A stretch of 64,000 bases of DNA from the NCBI RefSeq assembly GCF_034314085.1, contig NZ_JAVIWI010000001.1, positions 2,418,001-2,482,000 of the forward strand, in the 5' to 3' direction. Of the stretch, positions 37,992-46,791 are shown piece by piece. Within the stretch, counting starts at the first letter, position 1, and each line of letters opens with the position of its first letter. This DNA is from Undibacterium sp. 5I1 (GTDB lineage: Bacteria > Pseudomonadota > Gammaproteobacteria > Burkholderiales > Burkholderiaceae_D). A program made the position numbers and the translations under genes. The notes beneath the pieces were generated by a model. That model saw only the letters and a program-made list of their open reading frames with translations. It ran no database searches and had not been told where the DNA came from.

Positions 37992-38660
37992 AGGGAAAAT
38001 AAATCAAAACTTAATTCTGTTAATCACAAAGACCTTTTATCCAGCTTTGCGAAGTATGCATATGGCAGACATTATTTATTTTTACTTTTCTTCCCAGCGG
38101 ATAGGTAGTGTGTTGATTTCTTGGTCGTTCCATGCTGTTACTTCGCCAGCCATGAGCGTCCATTGATTGCCTATAAAAAATTTGACTATTTTGATATGCA
38201 AACGATATTCGCTCCTCGTTAGATGATTCGGCGCAAAATTACTCTCGTTTGGATTACTGTTGCTTTTTTATTTCTGATTTCATCAACCAAAGGCATCCTC
38301 AACACCATCGCGGTCGAATGCGGCGCTCTCTTAGTTAGTTCGCTTGTGCGCAATGGTTAATCGGGCAATATTAACTGAACGGTGGCCCCTCCTGTCCGCC
38401 ATCAAGGACATTCCAGTCACTTCAATATATAAGTGGAGAAGCCTTTTTAAGAAGTTAATTTTGAAATAATGTTGAAATAGATATGCAAATAAAATCTATT
38501 GGTCACATTACTTTTACCTTTCCGGATTTGGAACGGATGGGTAAATCTCTCTGTGATGGTATAGGGTGCGATAGATGTAGAGGCATCTGCCAGAAATACA
38601 TAGAAATTAATAAATGAGGGCAGTTTGAGCCTCGTATATTTTCTCGTTAAGCCTGATTTA
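37992..38660. other. Non-coding or decayed stretch after int
   Basis: The 670 bases show no full gene. Two short minus-strand frames look like gene remnants or very small genes: one ends around 38,220 (MPLVDEIRNKKATVIQ...RII) and the next is listed at 38,082-38,201. The rest shows nothing I can name. Confidence 0.4.
38082..38201 (-). CDS. Possible 39-residue protein or gene fragment
   Basis: A TTG-started frame with GAGGAG about ten bases upstream encodes MHIKIVKFFIGNQW and ends LPIRWEEK. The composition is protein-like, and the frame stays open upstream of the TTG for some 20 codons before a stop. It could be a small gene or the 3' remnant of a larger one. No family is recognised. Confidence 0.25.
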   Translation of the reverse strand: MHIKIVKFFIGNQWTLMAGEVTAWNDQEINTLPIRWEEK

Positions 38661-39257
38661 TCACCGTTCAGCATTTAACTTTATCCTATCTACGGGTGGC
38701 TCGTAGTCCCAACAGCTTGCAGTAAGACAAGGGCGCCAGTTAGATGCTAATATTTGACCTTTCTTAATTGCCTGAACAGTTTCTGCTGTGGGTTTGGACT
38801 CAAGATTTGCTAGGTTCTCCTTAGCTTCCTCGTGACCCTGTGCCGCGGCTAAATTAAACCACATATAGGCATTGGCAAATAAAGATATCACCTCAGAAAG
38901 GCGGGCTGTCTTGATGTCAGCTTGGGTCAGCATACCCATAAGAAATTGGGCATTTGCTACCCCTTGATTCGCCGCCTTTCTAATCCATTTTCTGGCTTCG
39001 ATGTGATTCTTGGGAATTCCGTCACCGGTGAGATAGGCAACACCAATAAAAAACTGCGCCCGACTATCCCCCTGATTAGCCAGTGTATTTAAGCCCTCCC
39101 AACCATGCACTTTAATAGCGTCTGCCAAGGACTGTTCTAACACTTTTTGCTGTACTTTTCCTTTTGTCGCAGACTCAGTTTCGCCGTTGCAGCCGACGAG
39201 AGTAGTGGTAATTATACAAACGAGTATTAGGCTACTCAAAGCAATTCGTTTTTTCAT
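38661..39257 (-). CDS. Sel1-repeat lipoprotein
   Basis: The ATG giving MKKRIALSSLILVCIITTTL is preferred over an upstream TTG; the signal ends in a lipobox-like LVGC, so the product is probably a lipoprotein. Sel1-type repeats follow (NTLANQGDSRAQFFIGVAYL, ARKWIRKAANQGVANAQFLM, AYMWFNLAAAQGHEEAKENL). Sel1 proteins are protein-interaction scaffolds. It lies ten bases after the 104-codon gene upstream, so the two form an operon. Its link to the island's other cargo is unclear. Confidence 0.8.
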   Translation of the reverse strand: MKKRIALSSLILVCIITTTLVGCNGETESATKGKVQQKVLEQSLADAIKVHGWEGLNTLANQGDSRAQFFIGVAYLTGDGIPKNHIEARKWIRKAANQGVANAQFLMGMLTQADIKTARLSEVISLFANAYMWFNLAAAQGHEEAKENLANLESKPTAETVQAIKKGQILASNWRPCLTASCWDYEPPVDRIKLNAER

Positions 39258-39267
39258 TTTTTTCGGG

Positions 39268-39558
39268 TTAGGTTGTGACAAATACGGTTACTACTTCTCG
39301 GTTGCAGCAATAAGAGCCTGGTTCAAGTGACGCACTCTGCGCTCCTATGGCGACTTTTTTAACACATTCCATTGCACAACTGTCTCCGAACAGCACTACC
39401 TCCAAGCCGCAAGAGCAGCGCAAGGTATAGTCATCGCTCGTGGGATTGCGATATTTCGTAATCGAACCGGCCTGGCACTCAACATGCGTAAGCTGAATAG
39501 ACTGGAACGAGACGTCTTTATCATCATCGAACGGCATTACTTGGATAGTTACAGTCAT
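39268..39558 (-). CDS. Hypothetical Cys-rich protein, 96 residues
   Basis: The ATG giving MTVTIQVMPFDDDKDVSF has AAAGGGG eight bases upstream; another start adds eight residues. Six cysteines (HVECQAG, LRCSCGLEV, SCAMEC, SYCCNRE) suggest a metal site or disulfides, but no known zinc-finger family is recognised. No signal peptide is seen, so a cytoplasmic metal-binding role is more likely. It is cotranscribed with the Sel1 lipoprotein. Confidence 0.55.
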   Translation of the reverse strand: MTVTIQVMPFDDDKDVSFQSIQLTHVECQAGSITKYRNPTSDDYTLRCSCGLEVVLFGDSCAMECVKKVAIGAQSASLEPGSYCCNREVVTVFVTT

Positions 39559-39746
39559 GAGAGCCCCTTTACTTTTAGCCATTGTTGCATCAAGAACAAA
39601 TATGGCATGCGACTAAGTACATTGATAATAAACGAATTAGATAAATCACATCCCGTTTGCAGTAGCCTCTCGCAGGAATATGACATAATAAAAAAGGTTA
39701 TGTTTAATTAATTTCCTTAAACAATTAAATATACAAAAAGGACGAC

Positions 39747-40154
39747 ATGCTCACAAAAATAGTTGGAATTGCAGTGTCACTGCTTGTCGCTCAGGCAGAA
39801 GCCGCCACATGGGAAAACATTCCGGAGGCGTACGTCGTCGATACGTCGTCTATTCGCAGGGAAGGAGATACATTTGTTGTTTGGCAGAAAATGGAGTTCG
39901 GCGGTCCTACGGATTATTTTGAAAATGGCACATTTGTCAGAAATGACAACTTACCAAAGCAGCAAATCTTAGCATTGACGAAGTACGATTGCAAAAATAG
40001 GACGTTTCAGTATTTGCATATCCTCACCTACAAGAACAATAAATTGATTTGAGAAGACAATACTCCGGACACGGTAAACATCATAAAGCCCGATTCTCCC
40101 TACGAAAAGATGCTGGTGAAGTTCTGCAAATCGAATTGGGAATTTTGGAAGTAA
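39747..40154 (+). pseudogene. Secreted surface-adhesin-E-like protein, interrupted by an in-frame TGA
   Basis: A signal peptide (to AEA, residue 19) precedes a small domain with WENIPEAYVVDTSSI, VVWQKMEF and ALTKYDCKNRTFQY, like surface-adhesin protein E (PF16747). A TGA at 40,050-40,052 stops the frame after NNKLI, but the same frame continues with EDNTPDTVNIIKPDSPYEKM and ends CKSNWEFWK, restoring a typical C-terminus. Trp (TGG) is the likely ancestral codon. Without the last 33 residues, including a conserved-looking Cys, the product is probably defective. Confidence 0.65.
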
Positions 40155-40250
40155 TAGGCTTCCATCCAAAATGGACAACTTGTTGAGCTTTGAGATGTAA
40201 AATTTTTTATTTACTACAAGGCCCGCTGGGACACATCAGTTTGCTATTTG

Positions 40251-40319
40251 TAGTATGTTTTAACTCTGAGTTAAATTTTTCAGCTTTATTTAAACATACT
40301 AATATAGTATGTTTATAAT
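40251..40319 (+). promoter_or_regulatory. Operator and promoter of abiEi-abiEii
   Basis: AAACATACTA (40,292-40,301) and TAGTATGTTT (40,305-40,314) form a perfect 10-bp inverted repeat with a three-base spacer, and a third TAGTATGTTT half-site lies at 40,251-40,260. The palindrome abuts a TATAAT -10 (40,314-40,319). AbiEi antitoxins repress their own operon by binding inverted repeats upstream, so this is the likely site. Confidence 0.75.
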
Positions 40320-40337
40320 TTGATGGATAATTGAACC

Positions 40338-41102
40338 ATGAGTTCAAATATAAAACATTCGTTAATCAAAGAATTGCTAATTCAGCTACCACATGGCCAG
40401 CCCTTTGGACTATCCGAATTGGCGGCTCAGGGCATCTCGCCCTATCTCGCTGCAAAATATGCCAAAAGCGGTTGGCTAGAAAGACTAACCCAAGGAACTT
40501 ACGCCTTCCCTAACGACGCCTTGCAATTGGACGCATGTCTATTGTTTTTGCAAAAACAAGCGCCCGGGCTTCATGTTGGAGGAAAGACTGCCCTGTCTTG
40601 GCAGGGCATACGACACAATGTCAGCTCACGACCAAAATTATATCTCTGGGGAACACAGCGCTATGTATTACCCGAGTGGTTCACTTCGCGATTTCCCGCA
40701 CGTTACTATCAGCGAGCAATATTTAACCCGGACAAACTCCGCTCCACAGTCAGTAATCAGGGCTACGCTAATCTAGCCGACCATGCCAAAGGCCTATTCG
40801 TATCAAATAGAGAGAGGGCCTTGCTAGAGGTGCTAGATGAAGTTGGGGTCAGCCAAGATTTGGAAGAAGCTAAAAATCTCTTCGAATCCTTTACCAGTAT
40901 GCGATTGGACATGGTTGGAGCCTTGTTAGTAGCTTGCTCTCGGGTCAAGACTACTAGATTATTCTTGCATCTTGCTGAACAAACGAAGGTAGTCGATGTA
41001 CAACTTCTACGGACTCAATTCAATTTGCATTTAGGTGGAGACGCACGTTGGACGCGTCGACTTCAAGACGGAACACTACTCACCTTAAAAAATTTATGTT
41101 AG
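40338..41102 (+). CDS. abiEi: AbiEi-type antitoxin / autorepressor
   Basis: A 254-residue protein with an N-terminal winged-helix (SELAAQGISPYLAAKYAKSGWLERLTQGTYAFP) and the C-terminal antitoxin domain of AbiEi, here in the AbiEi_3-like form (GLHVGGKTALSWQGI, SNRERALLEVLDEV). In type IV toxin-antitoxin systems it counters AbiEii without touching it and represses the operon. Its stop overlaps the abiEii start. A palindromic operator lies just upstream. The pair gives abortive-infection phage resistance and helps hold mobile elements. Confidence 0.88.
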   Translation: MSSNIKHSLIKELLIQLPHGQPFGLSELAAQGISPYLAAKYAKSGWLERLTQGTYAFPNDALQLDACLLFLQKQAPGLHVGGKTALSWQGIRHNVSSRPKLYLWGTQRYVLPEWFTSRFPARYYQRAIFNPDKLRSTVSNQGYANLADHAKGLFVSNRERALLEVLDEVGVSQDLEEAKNLFESFTSMRLDMVGALLVACSRVKTTRLFLHLAEQTKVVDVQLLRTQFNLHLGGDARWTRRLQDGTLLTLKNLC

Positions 41103-42031
41103 ACGCCATCTATATCAATACAGTCCGCTTATTGTTAGACGTAATCCCGGACGTTTTCGTTGACAAACTATTTGCCATCAAAGGTGGCACGGCCATCAAT
41201 CTCTTTGTGCGAGAGGCGCCGCGGCTATCCGTGGACATTGACCTAGTATATCTCAACGGGACCCAGCCCAGAGACAAGGCCTTTACACAGATATCTTCAG
41301 GTTTGCTAGCAATAGCATCGCGCTTGGAAGCCAGGGGATTGAAAGCAAAGCCAGTAAAAGTAGGCAGCGACCCAGAATCAAAACTACTAATAATGGAAGG
41401 CACAGACGGGTTGACACTAAAAATCGAAGTTAACACCGTTTTTCGAGGAACGGTTCTGCCGGTACGTGAAAATCAATCTGTCTCTGATGCGGTCATTGGC
41501 CAATTTGAAGTTCAAGTGCACGCCCCTATTCTTGACCTTGCTGAATTATACGCAGGCAAACTAGTGGCGGCCCTAGACCGCCAACATCCACGAGACTTAT
41601 TCGACGTCTGGTTACTGTATCAGAATGAAGGTATCACGCCTGAATTGCTCGATTGTTTCGTCGTTTACCTTGCCGGCCACAATCGACCAACTCATGAAGT
41701 GTTGTACGGAAATGACCAAGTGCTAGACCTAATCTACGAAGAACAATTCGTTGGAATGACGGAAGCGGAGCCACCCCCATTGCACGAACTAATTATAACT
41801 CGCAGTCGCCTGCGCCAAGACATTCATAAACTACTGACTCCTGAGCACCGCCGTTTCCTTATCACTTTGGCCGAGGCAGAGCCCGAGTGGAATTTGCTGA
41901 GCCACCCGCAAGTGCAAGAGTTGCCGGCACTGCGTTGGAAATTAGAAAATTTAAAGAAATTCAAAGCAGCTCAACCTGGGAGATGGGCTGCGCAATTACA
42001 GGCATTGCGCGCGAGGTTATTGGAAGAGTGA
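41096..42031 (+). CDS. abiEii: AbiEii-type nucleotidyltransferase toxin
   Basis: A 311-residue nucleotidyltransferase toxin. The start was chosen at MLDAIYINTVRLLLDVIPD, overlapping the abiEi stop by seven bases, because family members begin there; an upstream TTG would add 16 residues. The catalytic motif is intact: FAIKGGTAINLF then LSVDIDLVYL (GG...DxD), and the KLVAALDRQHPRDLFDVWLL block is typical. Members transfer nucleotides to targets such as tRNA. It is the last gene before attR. Confidence 0.9.
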   Translation: MLDAIYINTVRLLLDVIPDVFVDKLFAIKGGTAINLFVREAPRLSVDIDLVYLNGTQPRDKAFTQISSGLLAIASRLEARGLKAKPVKVGSDPESKLLIMEGTDGLTLKIEVNTVFRGTVLPVRENQSVSDAVIGQFEVQVHAPILDLAELYAGKLVAALDRQHPRDLFDVWLLYQNEGITPELLDCFVVYLAGHNRPTHEVLYGNDQVLDLIYEEQFVGMTEAEPPPLHELIITRSRLRQDIHKLLTPEHRRFLITLAEAEPEWNLLSHPQVQELPALRWKLENLKKFKAAQPGRWAAQLQALRARLLEE

Positions 42032-42052
42032 TATGGAATTGGAGTGTTGCAT

Positions 42053-42070
42053 GCGACAAATTTGCGACAA
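42053..42070 (+). repeat. Right copy of 18-bp island-end repeat (possible integrase arm site)
   Basis: GCGACAAATTTGCGACAA lies 45 bases before attR and differs by one base from the copy near attL. It contains two direct GCGACAA half-sites spaced by AATTT. Confidence 0.5.
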
Positions 42071-42114
42071 TCTCTCAAGTTTCCCTATAACGCCCGTGGT
42101 TACTGAGTGAACTT

Positions 42115-42142
42115 CGGGTTCGATTCCCGCCGTCTCCACCAT
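42115..42142 (+). repeat. attR: displaced 28-bp fragment of the ssrA 3' end
   Basis: An exact copy of the last 28 bases of ssrA plus T, without the rest of the gene. It marks the right boundary of the island. Confidence 0.93.
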
Positions 42143-42244
42143 TAAATAACTGAACAAATCAATGACTTATTAAGTGTCACTAATTAAAATATTTTAAAAC
42201 TTTTAAGTAATAAAATAACAAAATAATGGCACTACGATAAAGCA

Positions 42245-42277
42245 AAAAAGCCTTGGTATATCCAAGGCTTTTTTATT
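42245..42277 (+). terminator. Displaced original ssrA terminator
   Basis: AAAAAGCCTTGG and CCAAGGCTTTTTT form a strong hairpin followed by a long T-run, about 100 bases after attR. Before island insertion it would have followed ssrA. Confidence 0.85.
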
Positions 42278-42391
42278 TTTTTTGATATAGCAATTAAACT
42301 TCTTTATTGCCAGCAAATGTAGATAGTAGCGCCGCCTAAATAAACTGTGACTCAAAAACAGTAAGACGTCAAACCCATTTCACCTATCCTA

Positions 42392-43876
42392 ATGCGATAC
42401 TTTTTCAATTCCATAGCAACAAACTCATTGATATTGCTCAGCTTGATAGCCACACATGCATTTGCGCAGAATGCTCTGCCGTCTTCCTTGGAGTTAGCTT
42501 TTAAAAAAGTCGGGGTACCTGCCAACGGCTTGAGTATGGTGGTCATGCCGGCAGATGGCGGACCTGCGACGCTACTACTATCACCCGATATCGCGGTCAG
42601 TCCAGCGTCTACCATCAAACTGGTAACAACATTAGTAGCGATGGAAGAATTGGGGCCGACGTTTCGTTGGAAAACGCAAATATTGAGTACAACCGCCATC
42701 AAGCAAACGGGTCTGCCATCAGATCTGAATGGTGGACAAAATGGTGAGCTACTCGGGGATATCTATCTACGTGGTGGTGGTGATCCAAACTTAACATGGG
42801 ATAAACTTGGTTTAATGCTACGTACCTTACGTGGTCAGGGTATACGCAACATCATTGGCGACATTGTGCTTGATCGGCATTATTTCCAGCCGGATCGATT
42901 AGATGCGGACATCGTTCAGTTTGATGAAAAGCCGGATACCTACTACAACGTGATACCAGACGCCTTGCTGATTAACGCCAACTTATCTGGCTTTGAGTTT
43001 GAATCTACGTCCGATAACATCAAAATTCTTAGCTTTCCGCCGATGGCCCAAGTCATCATCAAAAATCAGCTTAGACTAAATAACAGCCCGTGTGCTAGTT
43101 GGGAAAATATCTGGATACCGCCTACGGTAGAAGTAGATAACAACCGCACTACGGTGACGTTGATCGGCAATTTCCCCCGAAACTGTAAGGCCATCAAATA
43201 CACTAATATATTCGACCGAAACAGGTACATAGAACATCTGATACAGCAGCTATGGCAAGAAATAGGTGGTACTTGGATTGGTCATGTTAAAGATGGTTTT
43301 ACGCCAGCGACTGCCAGCATCTTGGTGGAGCGCCAGTCGGACACCTTGGCCGACACCATCAAAATAATCAATAAGCAATCTGATAACGTCATGGCGCGCT
43401 TGCTCTATTTAAGTTTAGGGGCAGAATTCTCTGAAGCTAAAAATTACGCCACTACCCTGCAAGCCGCAGATGCGCATGTACGGCAATGGTTTAGCAAAAA
43501 AGGGATTACTGATGAAGGCTTGATTCTCGAAAACGGATCAGGCTTGTCTCGCACAGAAAAAATTACGGCAAGACAACTAGGCAAGGTATTACAATTAGCC
43601 AGCCATAGCAACTGGTTTCCTGAATTTGCCAGCAGTATGCCGATTGTCGCAGTAGATGGGACGATGCGAAAACGGCTCAAGGATAGTCCTGTGGAAGGAC
43701 GCGCGAGGATCAAAACAGGCAGCTTAAAAAACACCCTGTCGATCGCAGGCTACATCAAAGACAGTCATGAAAAGCTATGGATCGTCGTCGCCATAATCAA
43801 TGATGAAAAAGCCGGAAAAGCGCGACCGGCGATGGATGAATTGATCTTATGGATATCTGGAGACCAAGGCAAATAA
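42392..43876 (+). CDS. dacB: D-alanyl-D-alanine carboxypeptidase/endopeptidase (PBP4)
   Basis: A periplasmic low-molecular-weight penicillin-binding protein that trims and cleaves peptide cross-links. A signal peptide (to AFA, residue 25) precedes the catalytic serine in S73-T-I-K76; the SxN motif is SDN (in KQSDNVMARL) and the KTG motif is in RIKTGSLKN. The insertion domain between motifs 1 and 2 is typical of PBP4. At 494 residues the size is normal. Confidence 0.94.
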   Translation: MRYFFNSIATNSLILLSLIATHAFAQNALPSSLELAFKKVGVPANGLSMVVMPADGGPATLLLSPDIAVSPASTIKLVTTLVAMEELGPTFRWKTQILSTTAIKQTGLPSDLNGGQNGELLGDIYLRGGGDPNLTWDKLGLMLRTLRGQGIRNIIGDIVLDRHYFQPDRLDADIVQFDEKPDTYYNVIPDALLINANLSGFEFESTSDNIKILSFPPMAQVIIKNQLRLNNSPCASWENIWIPPTVEVDNNRTTVTLIGNFPRNCKAIKYTNIFDRNRYIEHLIQQLWQEIGGTWIGHVKDGFTPATASILVERQSDTLADTIKIINKQSDNVMARLLYLSLGAEFSEAKNYATTLQAADAHVRQWFSKKGITDEGLILENGSGLSRTEKITARQLGKVLQLASHSNWFPEFASSMPIVAVDGTMRKRLKDSPVEGRARIKTGSLKNTLSIAGYIKDSHEKLWIVVAIINDEKAGKARPAMDELILWISGDQGK

Positions 43877-43980
43877 GCGTTAATCCAGATTTTCCGTTTT
43901 ACGGACAACAAATGTAGCTTAGGAGAGCTGATTGGCTAAATGAGAAACTGTCGTAAGCCAAATAAAGCCATCAGATATCT

Positions 43981-45519
43981 CTACCTTTTTTTCTCATCTT
44001 TTAATTCTTGCTTATGCTTCTCTTGCCATTCACGTTCGCGGGCATCGATTACCGACTGTTCGTAATATTGCGCATCGGGTGAGCGACGGGCGATGTCTAG
44101 CTGCTGCAAGGCTGGCGCTAAACTTCCCTCTAATGCATAACCTTCCGCCAGCGCAATATGTTGCAGCGCCTGCTTACCTTGCTCTGCATAGACTTTGCCC
44201 AACAAATTTTGCACCTTAATATCTTGTCGATACAGCTGCGCCTGATCGCGTAAAAACCGTGCTGCATCTTCCTCTTTGCCCGCAGCCAGCAATGCATCAA
44301 CATACTGATAGGCCAAACCACGCGATAAAGGGAATTGCTGCATTGCCGCCTCAGCTGCCTTGACTGCGGCGTCGGCTTGCTTGTTGGCGATTTTAATATC
44401 GATATCCAGGCTGACAAACATACTGGTTTTATTGAGTGCCGTTTTTTGCGTTGGAGATTGATCTATCTGTTTGATCAAGCTAGCCAATAAGCTGGCGGCT
44501 TTAGAAAACTCTTTTTGTTTGTGGGCAATAAAAGCGAGTCCATATTGTGCGGCTAGTTTTTCATCTTTTTGATCGGCTTTTAATTGCGTATCAAAAAAAG
44601 TAGCCGCATCAATATAACCTTGAGTCGTATCATTTTGCAGCACTCTGACTCTGGCTTTGGTGAGCAAAAATTCTAAGCTGTCTAAATGCTGTTTATAACG
44701 CTGATCGACCATGCGCGACTGGATATCCGCCATGCGCTCGCTGGTGAGTGGATGGCTACGCAAAAAAGGGGGCGCATTGTCGTTGTAATTGCGCGTTGCG
44801 ACTTGCAAACGTCCAAAGAAAGAGACCATGCCACCGGTATCAAAGCCAGCATCACGTAAGATCTGAAATCCAATACGGTCGGCCTCCCGCTCGGCCTCAC
44901 GACTAAAGGTCAATTGGCGCTGGATCGCAACCCCCTGCCCGCCAACCACTAGCGCCATTGCTGCATCGGGACTGGACTTGGCGGCCAATGCTGCCAAAAT
45001 AACCGATGCCAGAGGGATCAAGTAATCCAACCGCTGGCTGCCTATCATCCTGGCGATATGTCGCTGTGCTACGTGGCCAATTTCATGTCCCATGACAGAC
45101 GCTAATTCTGATTCTGTTTGCGAGGCCAAAATCAAGCCGGAATGGAATCCGATAAAACCACCCGGCAAGGCAAACGCGTTCAGAACCGGATCGCGTACGA
45201 CAAAAAACTGAAAATCAAACATTGTCTCGCCACGTGCATCAGGACGAGTTTCTAACATCAGATTACCTAGCTTATTGAGGTACTCTGCTACCGGTCCATC
45301 ATCCATATAATCCGGATCACGGCGCACACTCTGCATAATTTGCTCGCCCAATTTACGCTCTAGCGAAGGGGATAAATCTTCCCTTTCGGTATCTCCTAAA
45401 GTGGGCAAATTTTGCGCAAAACTGGTATTTGATGAGCTGGATACCGAAAACAAACAGACGGCGGCCAAGATGGCGGCGTATAAGGTTTTAGGTCGGAATG
45501 ATGGGCGTTTTAGTTTCAC
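43981..45519 (-). CDS. bepA: BepA-like M48 metalloprotease with TPR repeats
   Basis: A periplasmic zinc protease and chaperone for outer-membrane assembly. A signal segment (to FAQ, residue 36) is followed by the M48 domain with HEIGH (residues 145-149) and the distal Glu of REAEREADRIGF. The C-terminal half consists of TPR-like repeats (RALAYQYVDALLAAGKEEDA region). The start is GTG. It is the sole gene between convergent dacB and divergent moaC. Confidence 0.9.
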   Translation of the reverse strand: MKLKRPSFRPKTLYAAILAAVCLFSVSSSSNTSFAQNLPTLGDTEREDLSPSLERKLGEQIMQSVRRDPDYMDDGPVAEYLNKLGNLMLETRPDARGETMFDFQFFVVRDPVLNAFALPGGFIGFHSGLILASQTESELASVMGHEIGHVAQRHIARMIGSQRLDYLIPLASVILAALAAKSSPDAAMALVVGGQGVAIQRQLTFSREAEREADRIGFQILRDAGFDTGGMVSFFGRLQVATRNYNDNAPPFLRSHPLTSERMADIQSRMVDQRYKQHLDSLEFLLTKARVRVLQNDTTQGYIDAATFFDTQLKADQKDEKLAAQYGLAFIAHKQKEFSKAASLLASLIKQIDQSPTQKTALNKTSMFVSLDIDIKIANKQADAAVKAAEAAMQQFPLSRGLAYQYVDALLAAGKEEDAARFLRDQAQLYRQDIKVQNLLGKVYAEQGKQALQHIALAEGYALEGSLAPALQQLDIARRSPDAQYYEQSVIDAREREWQEKHKQELKDEKKR

Positions 45520-45624
45520 GATGCTATGATACTTTGCTAATCAATTAGTTCTTAAACTGTTTCAAAGAAAGTCTATTTTCGACGGCGAGATTAATCTCTA
45601 ATACTCATTGCTAATACTAAATTC

Positions 45625-46167
45625 ATGACTTCAAACAACAACGACGGCCTGACGCCGTCCTTAGCTCCCGCATTAACTCCTTCATTAACTCATTTTGATG
45701 CTACAGGTCAGGCACATATGGTCGATGTTGCAGAAAAAAAAGACTCCCACCGCATCGCCATTGCAAGCGGCACTATCCGCATGAAACAGGGGACACTTGC
45801 CATCATCGCTGAAGGTACAGCAAAAAAGGGAGATGTTCTCGGCATCGCCCGCATCGCCGCCATCATGGCAGCTAAACGCACCGCTGATCTGATTCCGCTA
45901 TGTCACCCGTTGGCGCTCACCAGAGTCGCCGTGGATTTTAGCATTGACACTGATCAGTCCAGCATCCATTGCAATGCGCAAGTAGAAACTCTGGGTAAAA
46001 CTGGGGTAGAGATGGAAGCGCTTACCGCGGTGCAAATCGGCCTACTGACGATTTACGATATGTGCAAGGCAGTGGATCGCGGCATGGTAATGAGCGACAT
46101 CCGCGTATTAGAAAAACACGGTGGCAAATCTGGCGACTGGGTAAGTCTGGTGGATGGCGCTGCTTGA
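45625..46167 (+). CDS. moaC: Cyclic pyranopterin monophosphate synthase
   Basis: Forms cyclic pyranopterin phosphate in molybdenum cofactor synthesis. Core motifs [38 protein letters not shown] and [11 protein letters not shown] are intact. The N-terminus has an extra Thr/Pro-rich stretch of about 20 residues before the domain ([12 protein letters not shown]); an internal start is possible but no better site is visible. No other mo genes are nearby. Confidence 0.93.
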   Translation: MTSNNNDGLTPSLAPALTPSLTHFDATGQAHMVDVAEKKDSHRIAIASGTIRMKQGTLAIIAEGTAKKGDVLGIARIAAIMAAKRTADLIPLCHPLALTRVAVDFSIDTDQSSIHCNAQVETLGKTGVEMEALTAVQIGLLTIYDMCKAVDRGMVMSDIRVLEKHGGKSGDWVSLVDGAA

Positions 46168-46791
46168 TCAGCAAATTAATCCGGCAAATGGGTTATTTGA
46201 GGTGAAATTGAATTGAAATTGGACAGCGATAACAAACAAACTAAGCGCGGAGATTAAGTACCATTTTTTTCTTTAAAACTGGTAAATAGCTGCTGAAATA
46301 GAAGCCAATTTCAATATACTCCCCCTCATTTTTCATAAAATCGGTCTATTCTCTAGGTTATCTTTGGACAATAAAAAATACTACCTACGAGTATTTAAAT
46401 CTTCTTATTGATTAAAAAGCAAGGAAGTCTAATCAACCAGTTAAAATGGACAGGCTAAATCGCCTGTCCCGGCCAAGAGTCTGCACTCAGCCACAAGCGA
46501 TCTACAAACGATATAGAAGCGATCCACAGACCATCCACAATTGGCCGCAACAGCCTGTAAGTGCCGGCGGCAATATGAATCGTCCAAAACGCCTACTCTG
46601 CTCTGATATCAAAGCATCCTGCAAACTCTTCTCCTGACTTAAGCATCTCTTTGCAGTCACGGCATCAATTCATACCCCTGTCATATGTTTTGACTATATT
46701 GCACGTTCCAAAATAAGCGCTTGCCAAACTGAATTCATCATCGGGATTAGCCAACGGCGTGCTAACCACTTTACTGACTTTACTGACACCT
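46168..46791. other. Intergenic stretch before the TonB receptor gene
   Basis: The ~620 bases contain repeat copy 2 (46,314-46,395), a hairpin GGACAGGCTAAATCGCCTGTCC near 46,449 given as GGACAGGC and GCCTGTCC arms, and a single CTGTCAT element (46,678-46,684) that equals one half of a Pho box, with only a poor second half. No credible gene is seen. Confidence 0.45.
46314..46395 (+). repeat. Dispersed ~85-bp imperfect palindromic repeat, copy 2
   Basis: It starts ATATACTCCCCC, contains TTTGGACAATAAAA and ends ACGAGTATTT. Its internal left arm is the most diverged of the four copies (ATTCTCTA for ATTGTCCA). Confidence 0.7.

Larger units (their letters stand above)
24904..42142. mobile_element. 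ssrA-integrated genomic island with Shango and AbiE defence modules
   Basis: The 17.2-kb island is bounded by the 28-bp att repeats and holds an intact tyrosine integrase (36,319) with excisionase, a replication/mobilisation-like block (33.6-36.0 kb), the Shango operon (25.6-32.1 kb), small orphan genes, and an AbiEi/AbiEii pair next to attR. An 18-bp repeat near each end may be integrase arm sites. The integrase sits inside the element, not beside an att site, so cargo may have been added on the attR side. Whether it can still excise is unknown. Confidence 0.88.

Noticed and set aside
39484..39711. 75-codon plus-strand frame between the Cys-rich gene and the adhesin-like gene
   Set aside because: Overlaps the start region of a minus-strand gene with a better ribosome-binding site; no domain or supported start.
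24904..42142. Complete prophage
   Set aside because: No capsid, terminase, portal, tail or lysis genes; only integrase, excisionase and plasmid-like genes.
24904..42142. CRISPR array or cas genes in the island
   Set aside because: No regularly spaced short repeats and no Cas-like protein were seen.
46446..46637. 63-codon frame before the TonB receptor gene
   Set aside because: Spans an intergenic hairpin next to a repeat; no domain and no ribosome-binding site.
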